Shown here one piece after another: positions 42,242 through 51,700 of a stretch of DNA of 64,000 bases. The stretch covers positions 62,001 to 126,000 of the forward strand of contig NZ_JACXAD010000001.1 of assembly GCF_014699115.1 (NCBI RefSeq), given 5' to 3'. Within the stretch, counting starts at the first letter, position 1; each line of letters begins with the position of its first letter. The notes under the pieces are model-generated. The model saw only the letters and a program-made list of their open reading frames with translations. It was not told where the DNA came from and did no database searches. A program made the position numbers and the translations under genes. The DNA comes from Hymenobacter montanus. GTDB lineage: Bacteria; Bacteroidota; Bacteroidia; Cytophagales; Hymenobacteraceae.

Positions 42242-44053
42242 ATGGCAACATCATACAAAACGCCGGGGGTTTACGTTGAGGAGATTCCCAAGTTCCCGCC
42301 ATCGGTGGCGCCAGTAGAAACGGCCATTCCGGCGTTCGTGGGGTACACGCAGCGGGCCGCCGAGGGCAAAACCGACTTGACGCTGAAACCCGTGCGCATC
42401 ACCTCGCTGCTGGAATACGAGGTTCTCTTCGGGACGACCAACGCGGAAAGGTTTGAAGTGGATGTCGACCGCAACCCGAGCACGGGGGGCTTTCAAGTAG
42501 ACATCGTGAAGAAGCCCACCCCGGCTTTCATTCTATACTATGCGCTACAGGCCTTTTACGCCAATGGTGGCGGGCCCTGCTATATTATCTCGGTGGGTTC
42601 TTTCCTGGATGGTCAGGCCGACATCAACAGCATTCTTCGCGGCTTAGCTCAGGCCAAAACAGTCGACGAAGTCACGCTGCTGGTAAGCCCCGAGGCGGCG
42701 TTGCTGAGCGACACGCAGTACGGACAGTGGGCTACGGCGGCCCTGCAACAGTGCAAGCAGCTCCAAGACCGTTTCACCATTCTGGACGTCTCCGACAAGT
42801 ACAAGTCCAATGCGGACGTCACGGCCTTTTTCAGGAACCGGATTCCTTCCACGGTGGGAGAGGTAAAATACGGGGCGGCCTATTATCCCTTCGTCGAAAC
42901 CATTTTTTCTTATTTCCTCACCGACGCGAGCCAAAACAACATCAGCTTCGTCCGGCTGTACACCGAGAATGGAAGGGCATTGAGCAGCTCTGCTGCCGAA
43001 GTAGCGGCATCGGCGACGGCGTACACCACCCTGCTGGCCGCGGAGACGACGTACGGCACCCGGCAGGCCGAGCTCAGCGTGGCCAATAAAGCCAAAGCGG
43101 TGGCCGACCAAATTAATGTGGTGGCCGACAAGCTGGCCGCCGTTACCACCGACGTGGACGCTATTAAGCAGGGAATTTATCAAGCCGTGGGGGCCGACAA
43201 CGTTGATAATACCATCAAAAATGCGGCGGATGCCACCGCCTTAGCCGGGGCAGTCGATGCCTGGCTAACTAACAAGACCACTGAGCTGACCGCCGCCACC
43301 ACCGCCTTCGCCACTGCCGAAACGGCCCTGAACACTGCCAGAGGTACCATGTCGACGGACTCTAATGCCGTCCTGGCCAAGGGCGACTATTCCTATACCC
43401 AGTTGACTAAAGTTAAAGCCAAGAATAACGCCCTTTATAACCTGATTCTCGACAAGATTCAGGCTTCCGGGGTGGTATTGCCGCCCAGCAGCCTGATTGC
43501 GGGAGTCTACGCCAGCGTCGATAACAGCCGGGGCGTGTGGAAAGCGCCGGCTAACGTCAGCCTTGCCAGCGTGTTACAACCCACAGTACTGGTTTCCAAC
43601 GACTTTCAGGATGCCTTAAACGTGGATACCCTGGCCGGTAAGTCGGTTAATGCCATCCGGCCGTTCGCGGGTAAGGGTACCCTGGTGTGGGGCGCCCGCA
43701 CCCTGGCCGGCAACGACAACGAGTGGCGTTACGTCAGCGTGCGGCGGCTGTTCATCTTCGTGGAGGAGTCCATCAAGAAAGCCACCGAGCAGTTCGTGTT
43801 CGAGCCCAACGACGCCAACACCTGGGTGCGGGCGCAGGCCATGATTGAAAACTTCCTGGGTACGCTCTGGCGGCAGGGCGCCCTGCAAGGCATTAAGCCG
43901 GAGCACGCCTTCTACGTGGCCGTGGGGCTGGGGAAAACCATGACCGCGCTCGACATCCTCGAAGGCCGCCTGATTATCGAAATCGGCATGGCGGCCGTGC
44001 GCCCCGCCGAGTTCATTATCCTCAAGTTCTCGCATAAAATGGCCGAGTCGTAG
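42242..44053 (+). CDS. eCIS tail sheath protein with long internal insertion
   Basis: 603 residues; contractile sheath. N-terminal motif YKTPGVYVEEIPKFPPSVAPVETAIPAFVGYT and C-terminal VFEPNDANTWVRAQAMIENFLGTLWRQGALQG match phage-type sheaths (Afp2-4/Pvc2-4). Residues about 240-395 form an Ala/Thr/Asp-rich helical, coiled-coil-like insertion, after which the sheath fold resumes (KNNALYNLILDKIQASGVVLPPSS). PVC-type clusters usually have two or three sheath paralogues of about 350-450 residues; here only one, longer gene is seen. The insertion probably decorates the outside of the particle. Confidence 0.92.
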   Translation: MATSYKTPGVYVEEIPKFPPSVAPVETAIPAFVGYTQRAAEGKTDLTLKPVRITSLLEYEVLFGTTNAERFEVDVDRNPSTGGFQVDIVKKPTPAFILYYALQAFYANGGGPCYIISVGSFLDGQADINSILRGLAQAKTVDEVTLLVSPEAALLSDTQYGQWATAALQQCKQLQDRFTILDVSDKYKSNADVTAFFRNRIPSTVGEVKYGAAYYPFVETIFSYFLTDASQNNISFVRLYTENGRALSSSAAEVAASATAYTTLLAAETTYGTRQAELSVANKAKAVADQINVVADKLAAVTTDVDAIKQGIYQAVGADNVDNTIKNAADATALAGAVDAWLTNKTTELTAATTAFATAETALNTARGTMSTDSNAVLAKGDYSYTQLTKVKAKNNALYNLILDKIQASGVVLPPSSLIAGVYASVDNSRGVWKAPANVSLASVLQPTVLVSNDFQDALNVDTLAGKSVNAIRPFAGKGTLVWGARTLAGNDNEWRYVSVRRLFIFVEESIKKATEQFVFEPNDANTWVRAQAMIENFLGTLWRQGALQGIKPEHAFYVAVGLGKTMTALDILEGRLIIEIGMAAVRPAEFIILKFSHKMAES

Positions 44054-44112
44054 CCGGTAAGGCGGCTGCTAAATCGGTTGAATTTCTTTTCACTTCTTAT
44101 CAATAATTCGCC

Positions 44113-44550
44113 ATGGCACAAGAATATCCCCTACCGCGGTTCCACTTTCAGGTGGACTGGGGCGGCGCCAAGATGAGCTTCACCGAAATCACGGGCCTCG
44201 ACATGCAGGTGGAGGTGATCGAGTATCGGCACAGCGACAGCAAGGACTTCAGTAAACTCAAGATGCCGAGCATGCTCAAGTTCAGCAACATCACCATGAA
44301 GCGCGGCAAATTCGTGGGCGACTTCGACTATAATGACTGGCTCGACGCCATTTCCAACGACCGGGTGGGCGGCCGGCGCGACATTGTGATTCGACTGCTT
44401 AACGAGAAGCACGTGCCCGTAGCTGCCTGGTCGGCCACCCGCTGCTTTCCCGTGAAAGTGACGGCGCCCGACCTGAAGTCGGATGCCAATGAAATTGCCG
44501 TCGAAACCATTGAAGTAGCGCACGAAGGCTTGAAACTGATGAAAATTTGA
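44113..44550 (+). CDS. eCIS inner tube protein 1 (Afp1/Pvc1-like)
   Basis: 145 residues; Hcp-like phage tail tube protein. Motifs: PRFHFQVDWGGAKMSFTEITGLD, VIEYRHSDSKDFSKLKMPSML, NITMKRGKFVGDFDYNDWLD and the C-terminal VETIEVAHEGL. Stacked hexamers form the tube that carries cargo. It follows the sheath gene by 59 bp and precedes the second tube-type gene by only 8 bp. Confidence 0.92.
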   Translation: MAQEYPLPRFHFQVDWGGAKMSFTEITGLDMQVEVIEYRHSDSKDFSKLKMPSMLKFSNITMKRGKFVGDFDYNDWLDAISNDRVGGRRDIVIRLLNEKHVPVAAWSATRCFPVKVTAPDLKSDANEIAVETIEVAHEGLKLMKI

Positions 44551-44558
44551 GCGGCGTC

Positions 44559-44996
44559 ATGGTTGATTATTATCCGCCCTGGGGCTTCTACTACCGGGTA
44601 GAGTTCAGCATCAGCGACAAAAAGAATGACGTGCGCTTCCAGTCGGTTTCGGGGTTGTCGGTGGAGTACGACGTGGAGGAATACAAGGAGGGCGGGGAAA
44701 ATCGCTTCACTCACAAGCTCCCCGGCCGCACCAAGTACGCCGACCTCGTGCTCAAGCGCGGCATGCTTACCGATTCGGAGGTGATGAAGTGGTGCCTGGC
44801 AGCTTTCCGCGACCGGGAATTTCGCCCCGCCACCATCAACGTCATCCTGATGAACGAGAAAAGCGAGCCGCTGCGCACCTGGAACATCGACCACGCCATC
44901 CCTAAAAAATGGCTGGTGACCGACCTGAACGCCAACGACAACGCCGTGGTCATCGAAACGCTTGAGCTCATCTACCGCTCCTTCTCCATCCTGTAG
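44559..44996 (+). CDS. eCIS tube initiator protein (Afp5/Pvc5-like)
   Basis: 145 residues from the ATG of MVDYYPPWGFYYRVEF; a TTG 12 bases earlier is less likely. Same fold as the main tube protein (FQSVSGLSVEYDVEEYKEGGENRFTHKLPGRTKYADLVLKRG; VIETLELIYRSF) but divergent. Proteins of this type form the tube layer that joins the baseplate hub. The gap to the next gene is 93 bp. Confidence 0.88.
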   Translation: MVDYYPPWGFYYRVEFSISDKKNDVRFQSVSGLSVEYDVEEYKEGGENRFTHKLPGRTKYADLVLKRGMLTDSEVMKWCLAAFRDREFRPATINVILMNEKSEPLRTWNIDHAIPKKWLVTDLNANDNAVVIETLELIYRSFSIL

Positions 44997-45089
44997 CGGA
45001 GTAGCCGTCAGCGGTCCGCTGTCAGGCAATTAATCAGCATAAGAATTCAGCAACGAGCTGCTGGCAGCCAGCGGCTAACACTGTCTGTC

Positions 45090-45275
45090 ATGCCCATTGA
45101 AATAAAAGAGCTGCACATCCGCATCACGGTAAATGCTCCGGCCGGGGACGGCCCCAGCGCGCCCCCGGCCGCCGGGGCCACGCCGGCCGGGGGCGCCAGC
45201 GTCGACAAGGAAGCCTTGCTGGCCGAGTGCGTGGAGCAGGTGTTGTCCATTCTTCAGGAAAAACAAGAACGCTGA
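45090..45275 (+). CDS. DUF5908-family small eCIS protein
   Basis: 61 residues: MPIEIKELHIRITVNA, then an Ala/Gly/Pro-rich linker and a short helix with a Cys (LLAECVEQVLSILQEKQ). The family occurs at this position in eCIS clusters, next to the tube and LysM genes. Its stop overlaps the start of the following gene (TGATG), so translation is coupled. Molecular role unknown; baseplate or hub assembly is plausible. Confidence 0.8.
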   Translation: MPIEIKELHIRITVNAPAGDGPSAPPAAGATPAGGASVDKEALLAECVEQVLSILQEKQER

Positions 45276-46012
45276 TGGCTGCCGGAGGAAAACTAGAAAA
45301 GATGCTCATTCTGGGCTTTCAAGACTCGAAGAAGGCTGAAACGGGCGGCAAAGCCGAGGCCGACGGCTACCTCGAAGTCTTGATTAACCCGGAAACCTAC
45401 ACGCACGAGTACAAGCTCAAGTACGCGGAATCGGGCCAGGGCCAGGGCACCAGCGGCCAGGAGCTGAAATACGAAAAGACCGAGCCCGAGGAGATGACGT
45501 TCGAGTTCCTGTTCGACAACACGGGCATCATCGACGGCCAGCCCCGCGAAAGCATTGCCGACGAGTTGGCCGCGTTCAAGGCCCTGCTGATTGAGTACAA
45601 GGGTGAAGCTCACCAGCCCAACATTATCAAGCTGGCCTGGGGCGGCAACCCCGTGTTCAAGGGCCGGGTAATGGAGCTCAGCATCGCGTACAAGCTGTTC
45701 ACTCCCAATGGCCACCCCATCCGAGCCGTGGCCAAGGTCAAGCTTAAAAGCACCGTGGAAGAAGAGATGCGGACCCGCGAGGAAAAACGCAGCTCACCCG
45801 ACCTGACCCACACCCGGCGCGTGAAAGCTGGCGACACGCTGCCGCTGCTCTGCCACCGCATTTACGGCGACGCCCGCTACTACCTGCAAGTGGCCGCCGC
45901 TAACGGCCTCGGCAACTTCCGCCGACTCGAGCCGGGCACCGAGCTGGTGTTCCCGCCGGTGGTCGGCGGCTCCGCGCTGGGCGTGGCAAGCATTACCAAG
46001 ACGAGCAACTAA
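45275..46012 (+). CDS. LysM-containing baseplate hub protein (Afp7/Pvc7-like)
   Basis: 245 residues from the ATG at the overlap with DUF5908. The N-terminal region (KMLILGFQDSKKAE ... VLINPETYTHEYKLKY) is typical of Afp7-type proteins and the C terminus holds one LysM (RRVKAGDTLPLLCHRIYGDARYYLQVAAANGLGNFRRLEPGTEL). In phages the equivalent protein (gp53-like) links tube and hub. Position between DUF5908 and the VgrG-like gene fits exactly. Confidence 0.9.
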   Translation: MAAGGKLEKMLILGFQDSKKAETGGKAEADGYLEVLINPETYTHEYKLKYAESGQGQGTSGQELKYEKTEPEEMTFEFLFDNTGIIDGQPRESIADELAAFKALLIEYKGEAHQPNIIKLAWGGNPVFKGRVMELSIAYKLFTPNGHPIRAVAKVKLKSTVEEEMRTREEKRSSPDLTHTRRVKAGDTLPLLCHRIYGDARYYLQVAAANGLGNFRRLEPGTELVFPPVVGGSALGVASITKTSN

Positions 46013-46025
46013 CCCAACCCATTCA

Positions 46026-47822
46026 TTGAACCGCCACGTGGAAACCGCTGCTCCTGCTGCTACCATTCCTACTCCCGCCACGCCGGACCTTTGCACGGCC
46101 CAACTGTTGGTGGACGGCGTGGAAGTGCCCGGCACCATTCACATCGTGTCGATGGCCGTGGTGCGGGAGCTGAACCGGATTCCGTCGGCCACCCTGCACA
46201 TTGAGGATGGAAACCCCGCCAGCGGCACCTTCGCGGTGGGCAACGCCGACTACTTCATTCCGGGCAAGAAGGTGGAGATCCGGCTAGGCTACCGGGCCCA
46301 GCAGGACGTCGTTTTTAAAGGCGTCGTGGTCAAGTACAGCGTCAAGATCCGCAAGAGCGGTAGCTTCCTGATTGTGGAGTGCCGCGACGAGGCCGTGAAG
46401 ATGACAGTCAGCCGGAAGAGCCACTACTACACCGACCAGAAAGACAGCGATATTTTGGAGGAAGTAATTGGCCGTTACAACCTCAAGGCCGAGGTCGAGG
46501 CCACCGGCGCCGCCCTGCGGGAAGTGGTGCAGTACGATGCCACCGACTGGGACTTTGCCCTGTGCCGCGCCGAGGCCAACGGCTTGCTGGTGATGGTAGA
46601 AGACGGCACCGTGCGCGTGGCCCCCCCCGACCCCGACCAGAAGCCCGTGGTGGCCGTGACCTACGGGGCCACCCTGCTCGAGTTCGACGCCGAAGTGGAC
46701 GCCCGCCTGCAAAGCCCCGGCATCCGGGCCCATAGCTGGAATGCGGCCGACCAGGAGTTGGTGGAGGCCGAAGCCACCGAGCCCACCGTGAACAGCCCCG
46801 GCAACCTGACTTCCGCCGCGCTGGCCGAGGTGCTCGGGAGCGAGCCCCGCGAGCTGCGGCACGGCGGCCACCTGACCCCGCCCGAGTTGCAGGCCTGGGC
46901 CGACGGCCGCCTGCTCCGGGAGCGCCTGGCCAAGGTCCGCGGCCGGGCCCGCTTCCAGGGCTTTGCGGGGGTGCTGCCGGGCAAGCTCCTGGAAGTGGCC
47001 GGCGTGGGCGAGCGGCTGCAGGGCCAGGTATTGGTGGCCGGCGTGCGCCACCAATTCGCGGGCGGCAACTGGGAGACCGACGTGCAGTTTGGCCTCAGCC
47101 CCGAACCCTTCGCCGCAACCTTTAACCTGCGGCCCCTGCCCGCCGCCGGCCTGCTGCCCGCCGTGAGCGGCCTGCACACCGGCATCGTGACGCGGCTGGA
47201 GGGCGACCCCGAGGGCGAGGACCGCATCAAGGTATGCCTGCCCCTGGTCAACCCGCAGGAGGAGGGCACGTGGGCCCGCATCGCCACGCTGGACGCCGGC
47301 AAGGACCGGGGCACCTACTTCCGGCCGGAGATAGGCGATGAGGTTATCGTAGGCTTTCTGCACGACGACCCCCGCCACCCCGTGGTGCTTGGCATGTGCC
47401 ACAGCAGCAACAAGCCCGCGCCGCTGCCCCCCACCGACGACAACCACGAGAAGGGGTACGTTTCGCGGTCCAAGCTGAAGATGACCTTCGACGACGACAA
47501 GAAGGTGCTGGCCTTCGAGACGCCGGCCGGCAAAAAGCTCACCTTCTCCGACGACGAAGACTTCATCCGGCTGGAAGACCAGCACGGCAACAAAATCATT
47601 CTCGACGACAAGGGCATCACCCTCGAAAGCAGCAAAGACCTCATTCTCAAGGCTGCCAGCTCCGGAAACCTGCAGGCTGAAGGGGGCAACCTGACCCTGA
47701 AGGCCCAGCAGGCCTTTAAGGCCGAGGGCAGCAGCGGAGCCGAGCTCTCCTCGGGCGCCAGCACCACCCTGAAGGGCGGCGCCTCCACAGTAATTAAGGG
47801 TGGGGTCGTGCAAATTAACTAA
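46026..47822 (+). CDS. VgrG-like spike/hub protein (Afp8/Pvc8-like)
   Basis: 598 residues; the central spike. The start is a TTG 14 bp after the previous stop, or a GTG 4 codons later; no ATG is suitably placed. N-terminal gpD/gp27-like hub (IHIVSMAVVRELNRIPSATLHIEDG), then a gp5-type OB fold (GIVTRLEGDPEGEDRIKVCLPLVNP ... GTWARIATLDAG) and a C-terminal triple-strand beta-helix of short repeats (LTFSDDEDFIRLEDQHGNKIILDD ... STTLKGGASTVIKGG). No C-terminal effector domain follows the helix. Confidence 0.92.
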   Translation: MNRHVETAAPAATIPTPATPDLCTAQLLVDGVEVPGTIHIVSMAVVRELNRIPSATLHIEDGNPASGTFAVGNADYFIPGKKVEIRLGYRAQQDVVFKGVVVKYSVKIRKSGSFLIVECRDEAVKMTVSRKSHYYTDQKDSDILEEVIGRYNLKAEVEATGAALREVVQYDATDWDFALCRAEANGLLVMVEDGTVRVAPPDPDQKPVVAVTYGATLLEFDAEVDARLQSPGIRAHSWNAADQELVEAEATEPTVNSPGNLTSAALAEVLGSEPRELRHGGHLTPPELQAWADGRLLRERLAKVRGRARFQGFAGVLPGKLLEVAGVGERLQGQVLVAGVRHQFAGGNWETDVQFGLSPEPFAATFNLRPLPAAGLLPAVSGLHTGIVTRLEGDPEGEDRIKVCLPLVNPQEEGTWARIATLDAGKDRGTYFRPEIGDEVIVGFLHDDPRHPVVLGMCHSSNKPAPLPPTDDNHEKGYVSRSKLKMTFDDDKKVLAFETPAGKKLTFSDDEDFIRLEDQHGNKIILDDKGITLESSKDLILKAASSGNLQAEGGNLTLKAQQAFKAEGSSGAELSSGASTTLKGGASTVIKGGVVQIN

Positions 47823-47866
47823 GCCCCGCTCCCAGTCCTATCTCCTCTCCTATCAGTCGACCTGCC

Positions 47867-48136
47867 ATGCTGCCCGCCGCCCGCGTTACCGACCTCATTA
47901 CCAGCCCCGCCACGACTGGCGCGCCCACCCCGATTATCCCGCCTGGTGCGCCCACGGTGCTCATTGGCGGGCTACCCGCCGCCCGCCTGGGCGACAGCTG
48001 CGGGGCGGACGCCATCATCAAAGGCTCGGCCACGGTATTCATTGGCGGCCTGCCGGCGGCCCGCGTGGCCGACGCCACCGCTTCGGGCGGGGCCGTGCTG
48101 CCGCCCGGCTGCCTCACCGTGCTGATTGGAGGATGA
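47867..48136 (+). CDS. PAAR-repeat spike tip protein (Afp10/Pvc10-like)
   Basis: 89 residues with the PAAR pattern: PAARVTDLITSP, PTVLIGGLPAARLGD, ATVFIGGLPAARVAD, CLTVLIGG. It would form the sharp metal-bound tip on the VgrG-like spike. No extension or effector domain is fused. It lies 44 bp after the spike gene. Confidence 0.92.
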   Translation: MLPAARVTDLITSPATTGAPTPIIPPGAPTVLIGGLPAARLGDSCGADAIIKGSATVFIGGLPAARVADATASGGAVLPPGCLTVLIGG

Positions 48137-48250
48137 AGAACCGGAGCCATTCGCTCCGGGCCCGCTTATCCCGCTGGCGAGGGGGCGCGGCCAGGTGGTG
48201 AACAGCTCCGCCACCGAAGGAGGCATATACTGAATCAGAAGGCAACTGCT

Positions 48251-48709
48251 ATGAACAAATCATTTTTAGGTCGCGGCTGGTCGTTTCCGCCCACGTTCAA
48301 CCGGGGGCTGGGCGGGGTAGAAATGCTGGAAGAGAACGCCGACATTGCCTCCAGCCTGGAGGTGCTGCTCTCCACCATGCCCGGCGAGCGCGTGATGCTG
48401 CCGGAGTACGGCTGCAACACCGAAGAGTTGGTTTTTGAGAGCCTCGACACCACTACCAAAACGCTGATGGCCGATAAGATTAAGGCGGCCATTCTGTATT
48501 ACGAGCCCCGGATTGAGCTGGAAAAAGTACGGCTCGATACTCGCCGCGAGCAAGAGGGCGTCGTGCTTATCGAGGTGGTTTACCGCGTGCGGACCACCAA
48601 CTCCCGGTTCAACTTCGTCTTCCCCTTCTACAAGCAGGAGGGTACTGATATCAACCGCGCCGACGGCCCGGCCGAAGCCACCCTCACCCCGCTCCCTGAC
48701 CCGCGCTGA
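48251..48709 (+). CDS. gp25/gpW-like baseplate wedge protein (Afp9/Pvc9-like)
   Basis: 152 residues. Motifs FLGRGWSFPPTFNRGLGGVEMLEENADIASSLEVLLSTMPGERVMLPEYGC and LIEVVYRVRTTNSRFNFVFPFY match the gpW/gp25 family of baseplate wedge proteins that nucleate sheath assembly. It ends 2 bp before the next baseplate gene. Confidence 0.92.
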   Translation: MNKSFLGRGWSFPPTFNRGLGGVEMLEENADIASSLEVLLSTMPGERVMLPEYGCNTEELVFESLDTTTKTLMADKIKAAILYYEPRIELEKVRLDTRREQEGVVLIEVVYRVRTTNSRFNFVFPFYKQEGTDINRADGPAEATLTPLPDPR

Positions 48710-48711
48710 AC

Positions 48712-51700
48712 ATGGCCTCCGACTGCACTCAGAACACTGATCCGCTGAAACTCGTGCGCGAAGGCACGAGCCAGCCGCAGCGCATGCTGGCGGCGCTCGA
48801 CCCGGCCTCGGCGCCGGTGAATGAGCGCACGCCCGCGCACGGCATGGTGTTCGCGCAGGCCTACGCCCGCTACCTACGCTACGACGCCGGCACCGGCCAG
48901 CCGCCGAGCGCCGGGGAAACCTGGGAGAAGTTTTTCGCGGACGACGTATCGGTGCAGCTCGCCCTGGCGGCCGTGCAGGATGTGGAGCAGTACAAGATCC
49001 GTAACACCGAGGCCTTTGGTTTTCTCAACAACCTCGACCACCAGAGCGACGCCCCGGCCCTGAAGCGCCAGCTGAGCTACCTGTTCAGCGCCGTGGGCAC
49101 GCTGGCTACCCGCCTGGATGCGCTGCAAGCCACGCTACCAACCGACATCGGGCTGAAAGGGTTGTTGCTGAATTTAATCCAGAGCCAGCTGGCAACGGGC
49201 CTGGGGCGGCTGATTGCCTATCACAAGGGCGCAACCGCCCTGAATCTGCTGGATGAGGCGGCGATTCCCGCGGAGATAAGCATCCTGGGTGGTCCAGTGG
49301 TCTCGTTCCAGCAGGTCAGGAGCGCGGGGCTGTCGCGGGCCTGGCTGCCGACGGGCGCGGCCGGCTGGGCCAGCTACGAGGCCGGCCTGGCCGAAGATCG
49401 GGCCGTGTACGGCACCGGCTCCGATTTTGAGCGCATCAACCGGCTCGCCACCCACAATCTGTTCACCACGGTCTTCGACCAGTTTTTGAAGGTGTACGCC
49501 CGCGTGGCGGCCGAGGGCCGGGCGGCGCTGGAAGCTTCCCTCAGCAACTGGGACGGGCACGAGCCGCACTACGCGCTGTTCCTGGCCTTTCTGCGCCTGC
49601 GCGAATACGCCCGCCAGGAAACCAACACCTTGACCCAGCGTCACCTCGACTTCTACTACCGCGACATTCTACGGCTGCGCGAGAAGCCCGCCGAACCCAG
49701 CCACGCCCATCTGCTGCTGGAGCTGGCCCGCCACGTGGAAGCCCATTTGCTGAAGAAAGGCGAGCTATTTAAGGCCGGCAAGGATGCGCTGGGGCGGGAC
49801 GCGTTTTTCGCCAGCGACCAGAATCTGGTGGCAAACTCCGCCCGGGTCGCGGCCCTGAAAACGGTTTACCGGCACGGCTCGGAACCGCCGGGCAGCGGCT
49901 GGCTTGATGGCCCCGACCCCGCGGGTCGTTTCTACGCCGCCCCGATTGCCAACTCTGAAGACGGGCGGGGGGCCGAGTTGAGCTCGACGCCGGGATCGTG
50001 GCACCCGTTTCACCACAAGGTGTATGTCGATGGCAAGCTGGTTGGAATCGACATGCCGACGGCCGAGGTAGGTTTTGCGGTGGCCTCGCACTACCTGTGG
50101 CTGGCGGAAGGCGACCGGACCATCACGCTTGACTTCGCGGCCGGCGGATACTTCCCCGACTTGGCCACTGACGTGGTCTGCGCAATGACGGGAGCAACCG
50201 GCTGGTTTGAGAAGCCGGCCACTAAGTTTAGAACCGAAGCCGGCTACTTGCGCCTGACCCTGGCACTGACGGGGGCCGATCCGGCCGTGGTAGCTTACAA
50301 CCCGAAAACGCACGGCTACACATTTGCCACCGACCTACCGCTGCTGCTGGTGAAGCTGCGGCAGCAGCCCACGCGCTACCGCTACTCGCAGCTGCAAGAC
50401 GCGCAACTGACCGAAATCAAGCTGCAAGTGACGGTGCGCGGCCTGCGCAGCCTGGCCGTGGCCAACGACTTCGGGGTGGTTGATACCGCCAAGCCATTCC
50501 AGCCGTTTGGGGCCTCGCCCGGGGCAGGTAGCACCCTTATCATTGGCTCGGTCGAGGCTTTTCAGAAGTCCCTGACCCGTGCCTCGGTCGACGTAACGTG
50601 GCAAAGTGCGCCCGCGCCCTACAAGACCTCGCCGGCCGTGGCGGTCGACTTTCTGGTGGCCGGAAAATGGGCGGACTCCGGGGCGCGGATGGTTTTGCAA
50701 GCCACTACTTTTGAGCTGGCGGGGCTGAACGGAACCGTGGTCGACCGCCCCAACCCGCGGCCCACCGAAGCTTATCACACCGGCTCCCGGCAGAGCTTTG
50801 CCCGGCTCCGCCTGACCGGAGACTTTGGGCAGAGCCAGTTCCAGAGAGACCTGCTCGCCTACGTAAAAACACCACCGCCCGTGGTCGGCACCCCGCCCGT
50901 TCCCCCGGCTGGTCCGTTCATGAGTGCGCTGGCGCTCAACTACGAGGCCACGCAGCTCATAGCCCTGAATTCGGCCGATGCCGGGCAGTTCGAGCAGCGC
51001 GCGGGCCGGTTTTTTCACCTCGCCCCGTTCGGCCAGGCTGAGCAGCACCCCTACCTTCAAACCAATCCGGGCACTTTGCCCCTGCTGCCCCGGTTCCGGC
51101 ACCGCAACACGGCCGACCCCAAGCTGCCGGCCAATCAGCCCGTAGAGCACGAGGCGGAATTTTACATAGGACTGGCGTCGTTGGCTCCCCCGCAGAACCT
51201 GGCCCTGCTCTTCCAGGTGGCCGATGGCACGGCCGACCCGCGCACCCAAAAACCCGTGCCCCACCTGCACTGGAGCTACCTGCGCCGCAACGAATGGGTA
51301 GCCTTCAGCCGCGAGGCCGTGGACGACACCACCGGCGAGCTGACCCGCTCTGGCATCGTCACGCTGGCCATACCCCGCGACGCGACAGCCGATAACACCC
51401 TGCTGCCGGGCGGCCTGCACTGGCTACGGGTGGCGGTGGCGGAGAAGAGTGAGGCCGTGTGCCAACTGCTGCTCGTGGCGACCCAGGCGGTGCGCGTCAC
51501 CTTCGCCGACCGGGGCAACGACCCGGCCTTCCCGGCCCAGTCGACGCCGGCGGGCACCATTACCAAGCTCGCTCAGCCCGCAGCGGCCATTAAGAAAGTA
51601 GCGCAGCCGTTCGACTCGTTTGGCGGACGTGGCGGGGAAGCCCCCGCGGCCTTTTACACCCGGGTGAGCGAGCGGCTCCGGCACAAAGACCGGGCCGTGG

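Noticed and set aside
46284..47813. Reverse-strand frame of 509 codons opposite the VgrG-like gene
   Set aside because: Shadow frame from high-GC codon usage; Gly/His/Val-rich translation without motifs.
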